A stretch of 64,000 nucleotides of DNA. Origin: Alphaproteobacteria bacterium (GTDB lineage: Bacteria; Pseudomonadota; Alphaproteobacteria; UBA8366; Aestuariispiraceae). The notes below the pieces were generated by a model. That model worked only from the letters and a program-made list of their open reading frames with translations, was not told the DNA's origin and did no database searches. Position numbers and translations under genes: made by a program. The stretch spans positions 1 through 64,000 of the forward strand of contig SPJV01000096.1 of NCBI GenBank assembly GCA_006844765.1, given 5' to 3'. Positions 43,126 through 52,889 of the stretch are shown piece by piece (positions within the stretch are counted from its first letter, which is position 1; every line of letters begins with the position of its first letter).

Positions 43126-43857
43126 ATGAGCGACATGCCCTTGAAGTACAAACGCGTGCTTCTGAAGATCTCCGGTGAAGCCCTGATGGGAAGCGGGGAC
43201 TTCGGGCTTGATCCTCAAATCGTTGATCGTCTGGCTGCGGAGATCGCCTCCGTCCGGGAACTTGGCGCGGAAGTTTGCCTCGTCATCGGCGGCGGTAACA
43301 TCTTCCGCGGCGTTTCCGTTGCCGCTCAAGGGATGGAGCGGACGACCGCAGACTATATGGGCATGCTGGCGACCGTGATGAACGCGCTGGCCATGCAGTC
43401 TGCGCTGGAGAAATCCGGGATCCCAACGCGGGTTCAATCCGCAATCCCCATGCAGACGGTGTGTGAGCCCTATATCCGGCGCCGCGCCGTTCGGCATATG
43501 GAAAAAGGCCGGATCGTTATTTTTGCGGCGGGAACCGGGAACCCCTTCTTCACGACAGATACGGCAGCGGCTCTGCGGGCGTCCGAAATGGATTGCGACG
43601 CAATGCTGAAGGGCACCAAGGTGGATGGTGTCTATACCGCCGATCCGGTCAAGGACCCAAGTGCAGAGCGCTATGAGCGGCTCAGCTATCAGGATGTCCT
43701 GACCCGCGATCTCAAAGTCATGGATGCGTCTGCGATTACGCTTAGCCGCGATAAAGGCATCCCGATCCTAGTCTTCTCGATTTTTGCCGAAGGGGCCTTT
43801 GCTGATGTGCTGCGCGGCGAAGGCCGCTATACCGTCGTAGATGGTGGCGAAAGCTAA
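43126..43857 (+). CDS. pyrH: Uridylate kinase
   Basis: The 243-residue hexameric UMP kinase has KRVLLKISGEALMG, VIGGGNIFRG, MGMLATVMNALAM, FFTTDTAAALRASEM and MLKGTKVDGVYTADP, all family hallmarks. It makes UDP for nucleotide and cell-wall synthesis. It follows tsf by 53 bases in the conserved order. Confidence 0.97.
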   Translation: MSDMPLKYKRVLLKISGEALMGSGDFGLDPQIVDRLAAEIASVRELGAEVCLVIGGGNIFRGVSVAAQGMERTTADYMGMLATVMNALAMQSALEKSGIPTRVQSAIPMQTVCEPYIRRRAVRHMEKGRIVIFAAGTGNPFFTTDTAAALRASEMDCDAMLKGTKVDGVYTADPVKDPSAERYERLSYQDVLTRDLKVMDASAITLSRDKGIPILVFSIFAEGAFADVLRGEGRYTVVDGGES

Positions 43858-43954
43858 GCGTTGACGCTATAAGTCCGGCTGTATCAGAATCCCGGCATGT
43901 GCAGGCAGCCGGTCGTACCAGAGCTGCAATTGAGGTGGCTCACAGGAGAGAGAA

Positions 43955-44509
43955 ATGTCCATAAGTATGAAGGATATTAAACGTCGGATGGACGGCGCGG
44001 TTGAAGTGCTTCAATCCGAGTTTGCGGGGCTCAGAACCGGGCGGGCATCGCCGAACCTGCTGGATCCGATCACGGCAGACGTCTATGGCGCCAGCATGCC
44101 GATTAATCAGGTGGCGAGCGTGAGCGTTCCGGAGCCGCGAATGATTTCAGTGACGGTCTGGGATCAGGCAAATGTGAAATCGGTCGAAAAGGCGATCCGG
44201 GAAAGCGATCTCGGTCTCAATCCGATGATCGAAGGCAATATGCTGCGCATCCCGATCCCGGAACTGAATGAAGAGCGTCGCCGTGATTTGGGCAAGATTG
44301 CGGGCAAATATGCCGAACAGGCCAAAATTGCTGTCCGAAATGTGCGCCGTGATGGCATGGACGGCCTTAAAAGGGCCGAAAAGGATGGCGACATTTCCCA
44401 AGACGAGATGCATCGTCAGCAAGATGACATTCAGAAAATGACGGACGAAACTGTCAAAGTCATTGATGAGGCGCTGGCGACCAAGGAAGAGGAAATCATG
44501 CAGGTCTAA
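43955..44509 (+). CDS. frr: Ribosome recycling factor
   Basis: A 184-residue protein with LRTGRASPNLLDPITADVYG, ISVTVWDQANVKSVEKAI, GNMLRIPIPELNEERRRDL and NVRRDGMD, which defines RRF. Together with EF-G it splits post-termination ribosomes. GGAGAGAG precedes the ATG at 43955. Confidence 0.97.
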   Translation: MSISMKDIKRRMDGAVEVLQSEFAGLRTGRASPNLLDPITADVYGASMPINQVASVSVPEPRMISVTVWDQANVKSVEKAIRESDLGLNPMIEGNMLRIPIPELNEERRRDLGKIAGKYAEQAKIAVRNVRRDGMDGLKRAEKDGDISQDEMHRQQDDIQKMTDETVKVIDEALATKEEEIMQV

Positions 44510-44536
44510 GGCCTTTGGCTGACTGCAACAAAACTC

Positions 44537-45283
44537 ATGGCGATACCGACCCCCCCATCCGAAAGTAAGGACACTGCGGTCCCGCGCCATGTCGCGGTGA
44601 TCATGGATGGGAATGGGCGATGGGCGAAAGCGCGCGGTTTGCCGCGTGTTGCCGGGCATCGCAAAGGGGTCGAGGCAGTCCGTACGGCCGTTGAAACGGC
44701 GGCTGAGCTCGGAATTCAATATCTCACACTCTTCAGTTTCTCGTCGGAGAATTGGCGTCGCTCAGTTCAGGAAGTCGGCGACCTGATGGGATTGCTCCGC
44801 CGCTACCTCAAATCCGAAATTGCCGACCTTCATGCGAAGAATGTCCGTTTTCGCGTGATTGGGGAACGCGATCGGCTTGATCCCGACATTGGGCGGCTGA
44901 TCGAAGATGCGGAAGCGACCACAGAACGGAATACCGGACTGACGCTTGTTCTTGCGCTCAGCTATGGCGGACGGTCGGAAATTGCCAGGGCGGCCCATAA
45001 GATGGCGCGCGCCGTAGAGCTGGGATTGCTGCGTGCGGATGCAGTCGATGAGGATCATTTTTCCGCCTATCTGGATACGGCCGGTATCCCCGATCCGGAT
45101 TTGTTGATCCGAACAAGTGGGGAAATGCGCATCAGTAATTTCCTGCTTTGGCAATGTGCCTATACGGAGTTTGTCTTTGTCGACAAGCTCTGGCCAGAAT
45201 TCGGGCGCGACGATCTCGAAAACGCAGTCTCCGATTTTTCCCGCCGTGATCGGCGTTTTGGGGCCACAGCGGATAGTGTCTAA
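44537..45283 (+). CDS. uppS: Undecaprenyl diphosphate synthase
   Basis: The 248-residue cis-prenyltransferase has HVAVIMDGNGRWAKARG with the catalytic aspartate, LTLFSFSSENWRR, YGGRSEI, and DLLIRTSGEMRISNFLLWQ. It makes the C55 lipid carrier for peptidoglycan and other polymers. It starts 27 bases after frr, and its stop lies inside the probable start of cdsA. Confidence 0.96.
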   Translation: MAIPTPPSESKDTAVPRHVAVIMDGNGRWAKARGLPRVAGHRKGVEAVRTAVETAAELGIQYLTLFSFSSENWRRSVQEVGDLMGLLRRYLKSEIADLHAKNVRFRVIGERDRLDPDIGRLIEDAEATTERNTGLTLVLALSYGGRSEIARAAHKMARAVELGLLRADAVDEDHFSAYLDTAGIPDPDLLIRTSGEMRISNFLLWQCAYTEFVFVDKLWPEFGRDDLENAVSDFSRRDRRFGATADSV

Positions 45284-46106
45284 AGGATCGGAACTCCAAT
45301 TGCGGATCATCTCCGCTGCAGTCTTGTTGCCGGTCGGGATTGGCATTGTCTGGTGGGGAGGGCACGTCTTTGCGATCGCGATGAGTGCGGTTGCCGCCGG
45401 TCTTAGCCATGAATGGCTGAAGCTATCGATGCCGGAGCGTGATCAGCGGCTTGCGCTGATTGCCAGCCTTCTTGCCGGCTTGTCTGTCGGTGGTTTGGCA
45501 TTGCAAGGCGTCTTGCCGGAAAGTTATCGACATATCCCGACTATGTTACCGGTTATTGCGATATTGGTCGCTTGGTTGTCCGCGCGCGGGAATAGGGGCG
45601 GGTACCCCATCGCCGTTATTGGCCTGTGCTATATCATGCTGTCGGTGCTTGGCCTTACTTTGATCCGCGCGAGCGAGGGTGGGCTCTTGGCAGTGTTGTC
45701 GGTCTTCGCCGTCGTCATTGCGACTGATATAGGCGCGTTCTTCGTTGGTCGGGCAATCGGGGGGCCAAAACTGGCGCCGCGGATCAGTCCCGGCAAAACC
45801 TGGAGTGGCGCCATTGGTGGCGTTGTCGCTGCAGAAGTTGTGCTTATCTGCGTGCGCTATGGTTTTGCAGATGCGATGCCCGATGCACTTACCCTTGGCG
45901 TTGGCGCCCTGTTGTCGGCTGCGTCCCAGATAGGCGACTTGGCGGAGAGTGCGCTGAAACGCAGAGCGGGCGCGAAGGATTCAGGATCGCTTATTCCAGG
46001 GCATGGCGGGTTGCTGGATCGGTTCGATGGCTTCTTGGCGGCGGCCTTGGTCCTGTTTCTTCTGAAGTTAAGCGGGATGCCGGCATTGGGGCAGGCGGCG
46101 GGATGA
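45276..46106 (+). CDS. cdsA: Phosphatidate cytidylyltransferase
   Basis: A polytopic membrane protein of about 276 residues with the CdsA signature near its C terminus (AESALKRRAGAKDSGSLIPGHGGLLDRFDGFL). It makes CDP-diacylglycerol for phospholipids. The start is uncertain: GTG 45276 overlaps the uppS stop by eight bases and lacks a clear ribosome site, and TTG 45300 follows AAAGGA. Upstream codons in the frame belong to uppS in another frame. Its end overlaps dxr by four bases. Confidence 0.92.
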   Translation: MSKGSELQLRIISAAVLLPVGIGIVWWGGHVFAIAMSAVAAGLSHEWLKLSMPERDQRLALIASLLAGLSVGGLALQGVLPESYRHIPTMLPVIAILVAWLSARGNRGGYPIAVIGLCYIMLSVLGLTLIRASEGGLLAVLSVFAVVIATDIGAFFVGRAIGGPKLAPRISPGKTWSGAIGGVVAAEVVLICVRYGFADAMPDALTLGVGALLSAASQIGDLAESALKRRAGAKDSGSLIPGHGGLLDRFDGFLAAALVLFLLKLSGMPALGQAAG

Positions 46107-47281
46107 GCGATACCCCGCGCGGTGTGACAATCCTTGGTGCGACCGGGTCAATCGGTGCGAGCACCCTTGACCTGATTGGCCGCCATACGGACCGGTTCAA
46201 GCTGCGGGCGGTGACGGCGCATCGGAATGCGGAACAACTGGCCGAGATTGCCCGTCGCTTTCAAGTCGAACTCGCGGTGATATCGGATGAAAACCAATTG
46301 CCGATCCTGCGGGAAGCGTTAGCCGGCAGCGGTATTTCTATCGCGGCGGGGTGTGACGGTCTCAATGAAGCGGCAGCTCTGGATAGTGACATTGTCGTCG
46401 CCGGCATTGTGGGGGTCGCAGGACTTTCCTCTGTATTGACGGCTGTGCGTCGCGGGGCGGCGGTCGCTTTTGCCAACAAGGAATGCCTGGTCTCTGCCGG
46501 GGATTTGATGATGCGGGAGGTCGCCGCGCATGGCGCGACACTCTTGCCGACGGATTCAGAGCATAACGCGATCTTCCAGGTCTTCGAGGAGCGGAACCGC
46601 AGCGCAATTGCCAGGTTGATCCTGACGGCGTCTGGCGGACCGTTTCGCGATTGGTCGATGGAGAAGATGGCTCAAGCGACACCTGCACAAGCCGTCGCCC
46701 ATCCGAACTGGGACATGGGCGCGAAGATCTCGGTCGATTCTGCAACCATGATGAATAAAGGTCTGGAGGTTATAGAGGCACGATACCTCTTTGATATGCC
46801 CCAGGATCGGATTGATGTGTTGATCCACCCGCAATCGGTGGTTCATTCGATGGTTGAGTACCGGGATGGTTCGACATTGGCGCAATTCGGTCCGCCGGAT
46901 ATGCGGGTACCGATTGCAAGCGCGTTAGCCTGGCCGGAACGGATTGAAGGTCCTGCAGAAAAGCTGGATCTTGTGGCCATTGGAGAACTCAGCTTTTCTG
47001 AACCTGATGTAACGCGGTTTCCATCGCTTCGACTGGCGAGAGAGGCCTTGAATGCTGGTGCCTGGGCGCCACCTATACTAAATGCTGCGAATGAAGTTGC
47101 GGTGGCGGCCTTTCTTGATGGCAAGATCGGTTTCCTGGATATTGCGGCGATGGTGGAGGGCGTATTGTCAAAGACGGATGCCCCGGTGCCGCAATCGCTG
47201 GACGATGTTTTCGCACTTGATGCTCTGGGGCGGCGGCAGGCAGAGGCGTTTCTGTCACCATCCACGCGGGCTATTGGTTAG
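46103..47281 (+). CDS. dxr: 1-deoxy-D-xylulose 5-phosphate reductoisomerase
   Basis: The 392-residue enzyme has the NADPH loop GATGSIGASTLDLI, FANKECLVSAG, LPTDSEHNAIFQ with metal-binding acidic residues, and HPNWDMGAKISVDSATMMNKGLEVIEA. It performs the committed step of the non-mevalonate isoprenoid pathway. Start ATG overlaps the cdsA stop (ATGA). Confidence 0.97.
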   Translation: MSDTPRGVTILGATGSIGASTLDLIGRHTDRFKLRAVTAHRNAEQLAEIARRFQVELAVISDENQLPILREALAGSGISIAAGCDGLNEAAALDSDIVVAGIVGVAGLSSVLTAVRRGAAVAFANKECLVSAGDLMMREVAAHGATLLPTDSEHNAIFQVFEERNRSAIARLILTASGGPFRDWSMEKMAQATPAQAVAHPNWDMGAKISVDSATMMNKGLEVIEARYLFDMPQDRIDVLIHPQSVVHSMVEYRDGSTLAQFGPPDMRVPIASALAWPERIEGPAEKLDLVAIGELSFSEPDVTRFPSLRLAREALNAGAWAPPILNAANEVAVAAFLDGKIGFLDIAAMVEGVLSKTDAPVPQSLDDVFALDALGRRQAEAFLSPSTRAIG

Positions 47282-47346
47282 CCCGGTTGGCGTAGCTTAT
47301 AACCCGGTCTGACTTTAGAACCGGGTCTTTAGAGAAAGGAACCCCG

Positions 47347-48453
47347 ATGGACGGGTTTTTCGGGTCAATCGGATACTTTAACGCTGTCATTATTTTTTGC
47401 GCGTTGGTGTTTATTCACGAGCTTGGCCATTACATGGTCGCGCGGTGGTGCGGTGTGCGAATTGAAGTCTTTTCCATCGGTTTCTGGAAGGAAATCTACG
47501 GTTGGACCGATAAGCATGGGACACGGTGGAAAATTGGACTGATTCCACTTGGTGGCTACGTGAAGATGTTCGGCGAACACTCGATTGAAACCGCACCGGA
47601 TGGGACCCCGGATCGTGTGATGTCGTCTGAAGAACGCGCGGTTTCCTTTTCTCATAAGACGCTGGGTCAACGCGCCGCGATTGTCGCAGCCGGACCGGCA
47701 GCGAATTTCCTCTTTGCAGCCGTCGTTCTAGCCCTATTGTTCGGTGGAATTGGGCGTCCGCAGGATCGACCTTTTGCAGAGTATGGGATCGGGGAGGTGC
47801 GCGAAGGGTCTGCAGCGCATGCGGCCGGGCTTAAGGCCAGTGACCGTATCCTTTCCGTCGACGGTACCGCCCTCTCGAATTTTGAAGACCTTCGTCAGGC
47901 CGTCCTCGGTAGTGATGGGCGGGAACTTTTGTTGGCCATTGACCGGGCCGGCGCCCGTTTGGACATCGCAGTCGCGCCGGATCGAGCAGAAAACGCCGCC
48001 GGAGAACCCATCTATCTTTTGGGCGTTACGCGACCACTGCCTGAGTATGTGCGTGAAGCGCCGCACACCGCCTTGATTTCTGGTGTCGTCGAGACCGGGC
48101 GCATGACGTGGATGACCCTGTCCGCTGTCGGTGAAATCATCTCTGGCTCCAGAAGCGTTGACGAAATGGGCGGGCCGGTGAAAATCGTCCAAATGTCCAA
48201 GGAGGTTGGACAAATAGGGTGGGTGTCGGTCATCACCTTTATGGCAATTCTCTCAATCAATCTCGGTCTTCTTAATCTCTTTCCTATCCCGATGCTGGAT
48301 GGGGGGCATTTGCTGTTCTACGGGATCGAGGCTGTGCGCGGCAGACCGCTTGGTGAGAGGGCGCAGGAATACCTGATGCGCTTCGGACTGGCCTTGCTAT
48401 TGATGCTTATGGTCTTTATTACGGTAAATGACGTGCTGGGCGTTGTGACGTGA
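47347..48453 (+). CDS. rseP: Site-2 intramembrane metalloprotease RseP
   Basis: The 368-residue membrane protease has HELGH at residues 24-28 (zinc ligands and catalytic Glu25), the second zinc motif LDGGH near residue 318, and one PDZ domain around 140-210 (GSAAHAAGLKASDRILSVDG). The Escherichia coli protein has two PDZ domains and is longer; one is typical for alphaproteobacteria. It would cleave anti-sigma factors and signal-peptide remnants. The 354 bases between this gene and bamA contain no recognised feature. Confidence 0.94.
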   Translation: MDGFFGSIGYFNAVIIFCALVFIHELGHYMVARWCGVRIEVFSIGFWKEIYGWTDKHGTRWKIGLIPLGGYVKMFGEHSIETAPDGTPDRVMSSEERAVSFSHKTLGQRAAIVAAGPAANFLFAAVVLALLFGGIGRPQDRPFAEYGIGEVREGSAAHAAGLKASDRILSVDGTALSNFEDLRQAVLGSDGRELLLAIDRAGARLDIAVAPDRAENAAGEPIYLLGVTRPLPEYVREAPHTALISGVVETGRMTWMTLSAVGEIISGSRSVDEMGGPVKIVQMSKEVGQIGWVSVITFMAILSINLGLLNLFPIPMLDGGHLLFYGIEAVRGRPLGERAQEYLMRFGLALLLMLMVFITVNDVLGVVT

Positions 48454-48807
48454 TGATGAAAGACGCTCCAGGCCTTGATGTTTGCTAGGCTTTTTACCTA
48501 AGTTTACATGAAGGGCTTGGTTTTTCCGAAGTAAATCGTTTAGAATCGATTTCGGTGGTCTGGAAACAAACAGTTTTGTCCAGTAGTGGTATTTGGGGCG
48601 TTGTTCCGACCGATTCGGAACTTTTTGCCTGCGGCTTCGACTTCCGGGCAGCTTTATGTAGGCTGCATTCGGCGGTCGATTTTTTGACTCAAACGCTGGT
48701 GTTCCGGTTTGTGTTAAGGGCTGCAGGGGGAAGCGAATCGGGAGAATCTTGTCGCAGCACTGGAAAAGGTGCGGGGTGTGTTGAACGTGACATTTGGCGG
48801 CTTGGCG

Positions 48808-51174
48808 ATGAAATGGACTAGTGTGGCGCAAAAGCTTTGCGGTGGCGTTATCGTCGCCGGGGTTGGTGCTGCCTTGCTGTGGCCCCTTGATGCTGCTGAG
48901 GCACAAAGCGTGCCGACAATCATTGCTCCAACACCAAGTCAGGGTGGCAGTAGCGGCAGCGCGGCTCCTGCTGTGCCTGGCCAACCGGTCCTCGGTGATA
49001 TTGAGATTCAGGGAATCCAGCGGATTGAGCCGGCTACCGTTAAATCCTACATGGGGTTGAATGCCGGTGACCGTTTGAGCGCGCGCCGCGTGAATGAGGC
49101 GCTTAAGACGCTATTTGGAACCGGCCTGTTTGCAGATGTCACCATGGAAATGCGCGGAGATACATTGGTCGTCCGCGTGGTTGAGAACCCGATCATCAAC
49201 CGCATTGCCTTTGAAGGGAATAAGCGGATCGACGATGAGGAGCTTGATGCTGAAGTGCAGCTTCGCCCTCGTGTCGTTTATACCCGTACGCGTGTTCAGT
49301 CTGATGTTCAGCGTTTGCTTGAAGTGTATCGCCGGTCTGGTCGGTTTGCAGCTCAGGTGGAACCCAAGGTTATCCAGCTGGAACAAAACCGCGTTGACCT
49401 TGTTTTCGAGATTGATGAAGGCCCGAAAACCGGCGTTGAGAAAATCAGTTTTGTTGGAAACCGATTCTTCTCGGATAGTGCTTTACGGGGCGAACTCGCG
49501 ACAAAGGAATCTCGTTGGTACCGCTTCTTAAGCGGTGGCGATACCTATGATCCAGATCGCTTGACGTTCGACCGGGAGCTGTTGCGCCGTTTCTACCTTT
49601 CAAGTGGATTTGCTGACTTTAATGTCGTGTCAGCAGTTGCAGAGCTTACTGACGATCGCGAAAATTTCTTCATCACCTTCACAGTCGAAGAAGGGGAGCG
49701 CTACACATTCTCCGGATTTGATATTGTGTCGAAAATCCCTGACATCGACCCTGAGCCGATGCGAGAGATTGTCGAAATTGAAGCCGGAGGGTGGTACGAC
49801 GCGGATATTGTTGAAGATACGATTGTGTCTTTGACAAACGCTGTTGGTGATCAAGGCTATGCGTTCGTTGATATTAGGCCGATTGTTGATCGAGATCGTG
49901 ACGCGCGCACAATTCACGTGACTTTCGAAATCCAAGAAGGGCCGCGTGTTTATGTTGAGCGAATTGATATTCGCGGGAACACGCGAACTCTGGACAAGGT
50001 CGTTCGGCGGGAATTCAAACTTGTCGAAGGGGATGCGTTTAATTCGTCCCTTATGCGGCGCTCACGAAGCCGAATTCGGGATTTGCAGTTCTTTTCTGAC
50101 GTTCAAGTGTCTAATGTTCCTGGATCGGGGCCTGATAAGACAATCGTTCAGGTTGATGTAGAAGAACAATCAACCGGCGAGATGACTATCGGCGCCGGCT
50201 TCTCCACCGACGATGGCGCTTTGGCAGAGCTGGCAATTCGGGAGCGTAATTTGCTCGGGCGCGGACAAGATTTGAGCCTTTCAACACGGTTGGCGCAAAA
50301 TGGTCAGAATGTCGATTTGTCGTTTACTGAGCCGTATTTCTTGGAACGCGAACTTTCGGCGGGCTTTGACGTATTCCATGCAATTGACGATCAGCAAGAT
50401 GAGTCTTCTTTTGACAGTAAGAGGACGGGTCTGGCACTTCGCACCGGCTATGAGTTGACCGACGAATGGCGGCAAAGTCTGTTTTACCGGATTGCTCGAG
50501 AAGAAATTACAAATGTTTCTAGCTCTGCGAGCCTTTTTATTCGTTCTCAAGAAGGCGAGGAAGTAATCTCGGCAGTTGGTCATACTCTTACATTTGATCG
50601 CCGAAATAGTCGAATTGATCCGACTGATGGCTACTTTGTAACAATGCAGAACGAGGTTGCAGGGATTGGCGGGACCGTAAATTACCTCAAGACATCATTC
50701 AGTGGCGGCAACTACTACGCATTTAATGAGGATGTCTTGTTGATCACTGAAGGTGAGGTCGGTCAACTGGTCGGGTTGGGTCAAGATACCCGTATTCTCG
50801 ATCGCTATTTTCTTGGTGGCCGAAGTATGCGCGGTTTCGCATCGGGTGGATTAGGACCTCGCGATACGTCGACCGAAGATGCCCTCGGAGGCGAGCATTT
50901 GGCCGTTGCATCGGTTGAAGTCCAGTTTCCGCTAGGACTGCCGGAGGAATTCGGCTTAAAGGGCGCTGTGTTTAGCGATATTGGTTACCTATCCAGTATT
51001 CCCGAAAGTTCTGCATCAATCCGCGACACCGGTTCAATACGCTCTTCGCTTGGGGTCGGGGTGCTTTGGGCATCGCCATTTGGACCGATACGCATGGATT
51101 TCGCGACTGCCGTTACCAAAGAAGACTTCGATAAGACTGAAACCTTCCAGTTTAATTTCGGTACACGTTTCTAA
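48808..51174 (+). CDS. bamA: Outer-membrane protein assembly factor BamA
   Basis: The 788-residue precursor has a signal peptide (VIVAGVGAALLWPLDAAEAQ), five POTRA domains (to about residue 445; GDIEIQGIQRIEPATVKSYM begins the first and RIDIRGNTRTLDKVVRREF the fifth) and a 16-strand barrel with the conserved loop 6 motif RYFLGGRSMRGF. It ends in phenylalanine (FNFGTRF), the barrel signal. It inserts outer-membrane proteins. I use ATG 48808 for the signal peptide; GTG 48769 extends it by 13 codons. No strong ribosome site is seen for either. Confidence 0.95.
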   Translation: MKWTSVAQKLCGGVIVAGVGAALLWPLDAAEAQSVPTIIAPTPSQGGSSGSAAPAVPGQPVLGDIEIQGIQRIEPATVKSYMGLNAGDRLSARRVNEALKTLFGTGLFADVTMEMRGDTLVVRVVENPIINRIAFEGNKRIDDEELDAEVQLRPRVVYTRTRVQSDVQRLLEVYRRSGRFAAQVEPKVIQLEQNRVDLVFEIDEGPKTGVEKISFVGNRFFSDSALRGELATKESRWYRFLSGGDTYDPDRLTFDRELLRRFYLSSGFADFNVVSAVAELTDDRENFFITFTVEEGERYTFSGFDIVSKIPDIDPEPMREIVEIEAGGWYDADIVEDTIVSLTNAVGDQGYAFVDIRPIVDRDRDARTIHVTFEIQEGPRVYVERIDIRGNTRTLDKVVRREFKLVEGDAFNSSLMRRSRSRIRDLQFFSDVQVSNVPGSGPDKTIVQVDVEEQSTGEMTIGAGFSTDDGALAELAIRERNLLGRGQDLSLSTRLAQNGQNVDLSFTEPYFLERELSAGFDVFHAIDDQQDESSFDSKRTGLALRTGYELTDEWRQSLFYRIAREEITNVSSSASLFIRSQEGEEVISAVGHTLTFDRRNSRIDPTDGYFVTMQNEVAGIGGTVNYLKTSFSGGNYYAFNEDVLLITEGEVGQLVGLGQDTRILDRYFLGGRSMRGFASGGLGPRDTSTEDALGGEHLAVASVEVQFPLGLPEEFGLKGAVFSDIGYLSSIPESSASIRDTGSIRSSLGVGVLWASPFGPIRMDFATAVTKEDFDKTETFQFNFGTRF

Positions 51175-51202
51175 GCAGCAATCTGTAGATGGGAGCATGA
51201 AA

Positions 51203-51838
51203 ATGATATGCGGAAATAGGCTCTCCGTCTTTACTGTCGGGCCAAAGAGTCTTGTCGAGATAACTTGCGCCTTCGCCATTTTAATCAGTGCCTTAGCTCT
51301 ATCGAATGACGCAAGCGCCCAAACAATTCCTGCTCCACTTATCGCGGTCATTGACGTGGAAGGCGTAGAGCGGAACTCAACGGCATGGAAGGGTGTTATT
51401 GCAGAACTCAAGACAAGACGTTCTGCATATGAAGAGCAAATCCGGCAATTGCAGAAACCGCTGGAAGAAAAGTTCAAGGCCCTGGAAAGCGAGCGGGCGA
51501 TTATTTCTGCTGAAGCATTTCAGCAGAAGCAAAAGGCTCTGCAAAATGAAACACGCCAATTGCAACAAACGGCTCAACAGCGCTTGCAGGACTTGGACAG
51601 GGCACGGGTGACTGCCCGGGTCGCAATCCGAAATGCCATTAGGTCAGTGCTCATAGAAGTGATGAAAGAGAAGAGTTTAAATCTGATCCTCAATAGCCCC
51701 AAAGTACCGTCGTCTCCAGACGGCCTTGCCGTGACGGATGTCGTATTAGCCCACAGTGCGCTTGATATCTCGAAGTTTGTTGCAAAACGGTTGGACACTA
51801 CGCTCAGCCGCGTTGATCTTCCCGCAACCGCGCAGTAG
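51203..51838 (+). CDS. OmpH/Skp-family periplasmic chaperone
   Basis: The 211-residue precursor has a signal peptide (FAILISALALSNDASA), then PLIAVIDVEGVERNSTAWKG and a long coiled coil (RSAYEEQIRQLQKPLEEKFKALE to QLQQTAQQRLQDLDRAR) of the Skp type, ending in a short beta segment (NLILNSPKVPSSPDGLAVTDVVL). Skp carries outer-membrane proteins to BAM. ATG 51203 has GGGAG at the right distance; ATG 51197 is too close. Confidence 0.87.
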   Translation: MICGNRLSVFTVGPKSLVEITCAFAILISALALSNDASAQTIPAPLIAVIDVEGVERNSTAWKGVIAELKTRRSAYEEQIRQLQKPLEEKFKALESERAIISAEAFQQKQKALQNETRQLQQTAQQRLQDLDRARVTARVAIRNAIRSVLIEVMKEKSLNLILNSPKVPSSPDGLAVTDVVLAHSALDISKFVAKRLDTTLSRVDLPATAQ

Positions 51839-51846
51839 GGCGGAAA

Positions 51847-52878
51847 TTGCCAAACAAACTTTTTTTCCAATGTGGACAGCCGGTCACGTTAGGTGAACTT
51901 GCGAACCATATCAGTGCTGTTCTGCCGGATGGAGCGGACGCATCAAAACTAATTGCTGATGTATCTCCATTGGACCGAGCAACCGACCAAGACCTGAGTT
52001 TCTTTGAGAACCGTCGGTATCTATCACAATTAGAGCAAACCAAGGCCGCGGCCGTCCTGCTTGATCCACGGTTTGCTGACCGTGTTCCGGAGGGGGTTAC
52101 AGCCCTGCTTTCCGATCGGCCGTATCGCGCTTTCGCCTTATCGGCGCAGTTTTTTTACCAAAATGCGGAAAAATCCGGTGCAATCCATCCTACCGCCGTA
52201 ATCGATGCGTCAGCCATTGTTGATGAGACTGCGGTTGTTGAGGCCGGGGTTGTCGTGAAGGATGGTGCCCGGATCGGTGCTGGATGTGTCATTGAAGATA
52301 ACGCCATTATCGATCGGAATGTTCGGATTGGGGATGGAACTAAGGTCGGCGCAGGTGCCTATCTTGGTTTTTGTGAAGTAGGATCGAAATGCCTAATTCA
52401 TCCGGGCGTGCGGATTGGTACTCGTGGATTTGGATTTGCGATGGATGAGGCCGGCCACATTGATGTTCCTCAATTGGGCGGCGTTCAAGTTGGTGTCGGT
52501 GTGGAGATCGGGGCGAATTCAACAATTGATCGGGGAATGAGCGAAGACACTGTAATCGGCGATGGAACCAAGATTGATAATCTTGTCCAGATCGGGCACA
52601 ACGTCAAAGTCGGGAAGGGCTGCGTTATTGTTGCTTTGACCGGAATTGCTGGAAGTACTGTGCTTGAGGACTATGTCGTACTTGCGGCACAAGTTGGCAT
52701 CGCGGGACATCTTAGAATTGGGCGCGGTGCACAGATTGCAGCAAAATGCGGAATAATTCGGGATGTGCCGCCGGGCGCGCGTATGGGGGGTGTACCTGCT
52801 GTTTCAATAAAGCAATGGCTTCGTCAGCATGCTGTGTTGGAAAAGCTCTCACGTCCTGGTGCTGGTAGAAAGAAGTGA
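51847..52878 (+). CDS. lpxD: UDP-3-O-acylglucosamine N-acyltransferase
   Basis: The 343-residue enzyme has an N-terminal uridine-binding domain (LGELANHISAVLPDGAD) and a left-handed beta helix of hexapeptide repeats, with the catalytic histidine in IDNLVQIGHNVKVG, followed by GSTVLEDYVVLAAQVG. It adds the N-linked acyl chain in lipid A synthesis. It starts with TTG at 51847 behind AGGGCGG. Its stop precedes fabZ by 11 bases. Confidence 0.95.
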   Translation: MPNKLFFQCGQPVTLGELANHISAVLPDGADASKLIADVSPLDRATDQDLSFFENRRYLSQLEQTKAAAVLLDPRFADRVPEGVTALLSDRPYRAFALSAQFFYQNAEKSGAIHPTAVIDASAIVDETAVVEAGVVVKDGARIGAGCVIEDNAIIDRNVRIGDGTKVGAGAYLGFCEVGSKCLIHPGVRIGTRGFGFAMDEAGHIDVPQLGGVQVGVGVEIGANSTIDRGMSEDTVIGDGTKIDNLVQIGHNVKVGKGCVIVALTGIAGSTVLEDYVVLAAQVGIAGHLRIGRGAQIAAKCGIIRDVPPGARMGGVPAVSIKQWLRQHAVLEKLSRPGAGRKK

Positions 52879-52889
52879 CGGGGATTTCA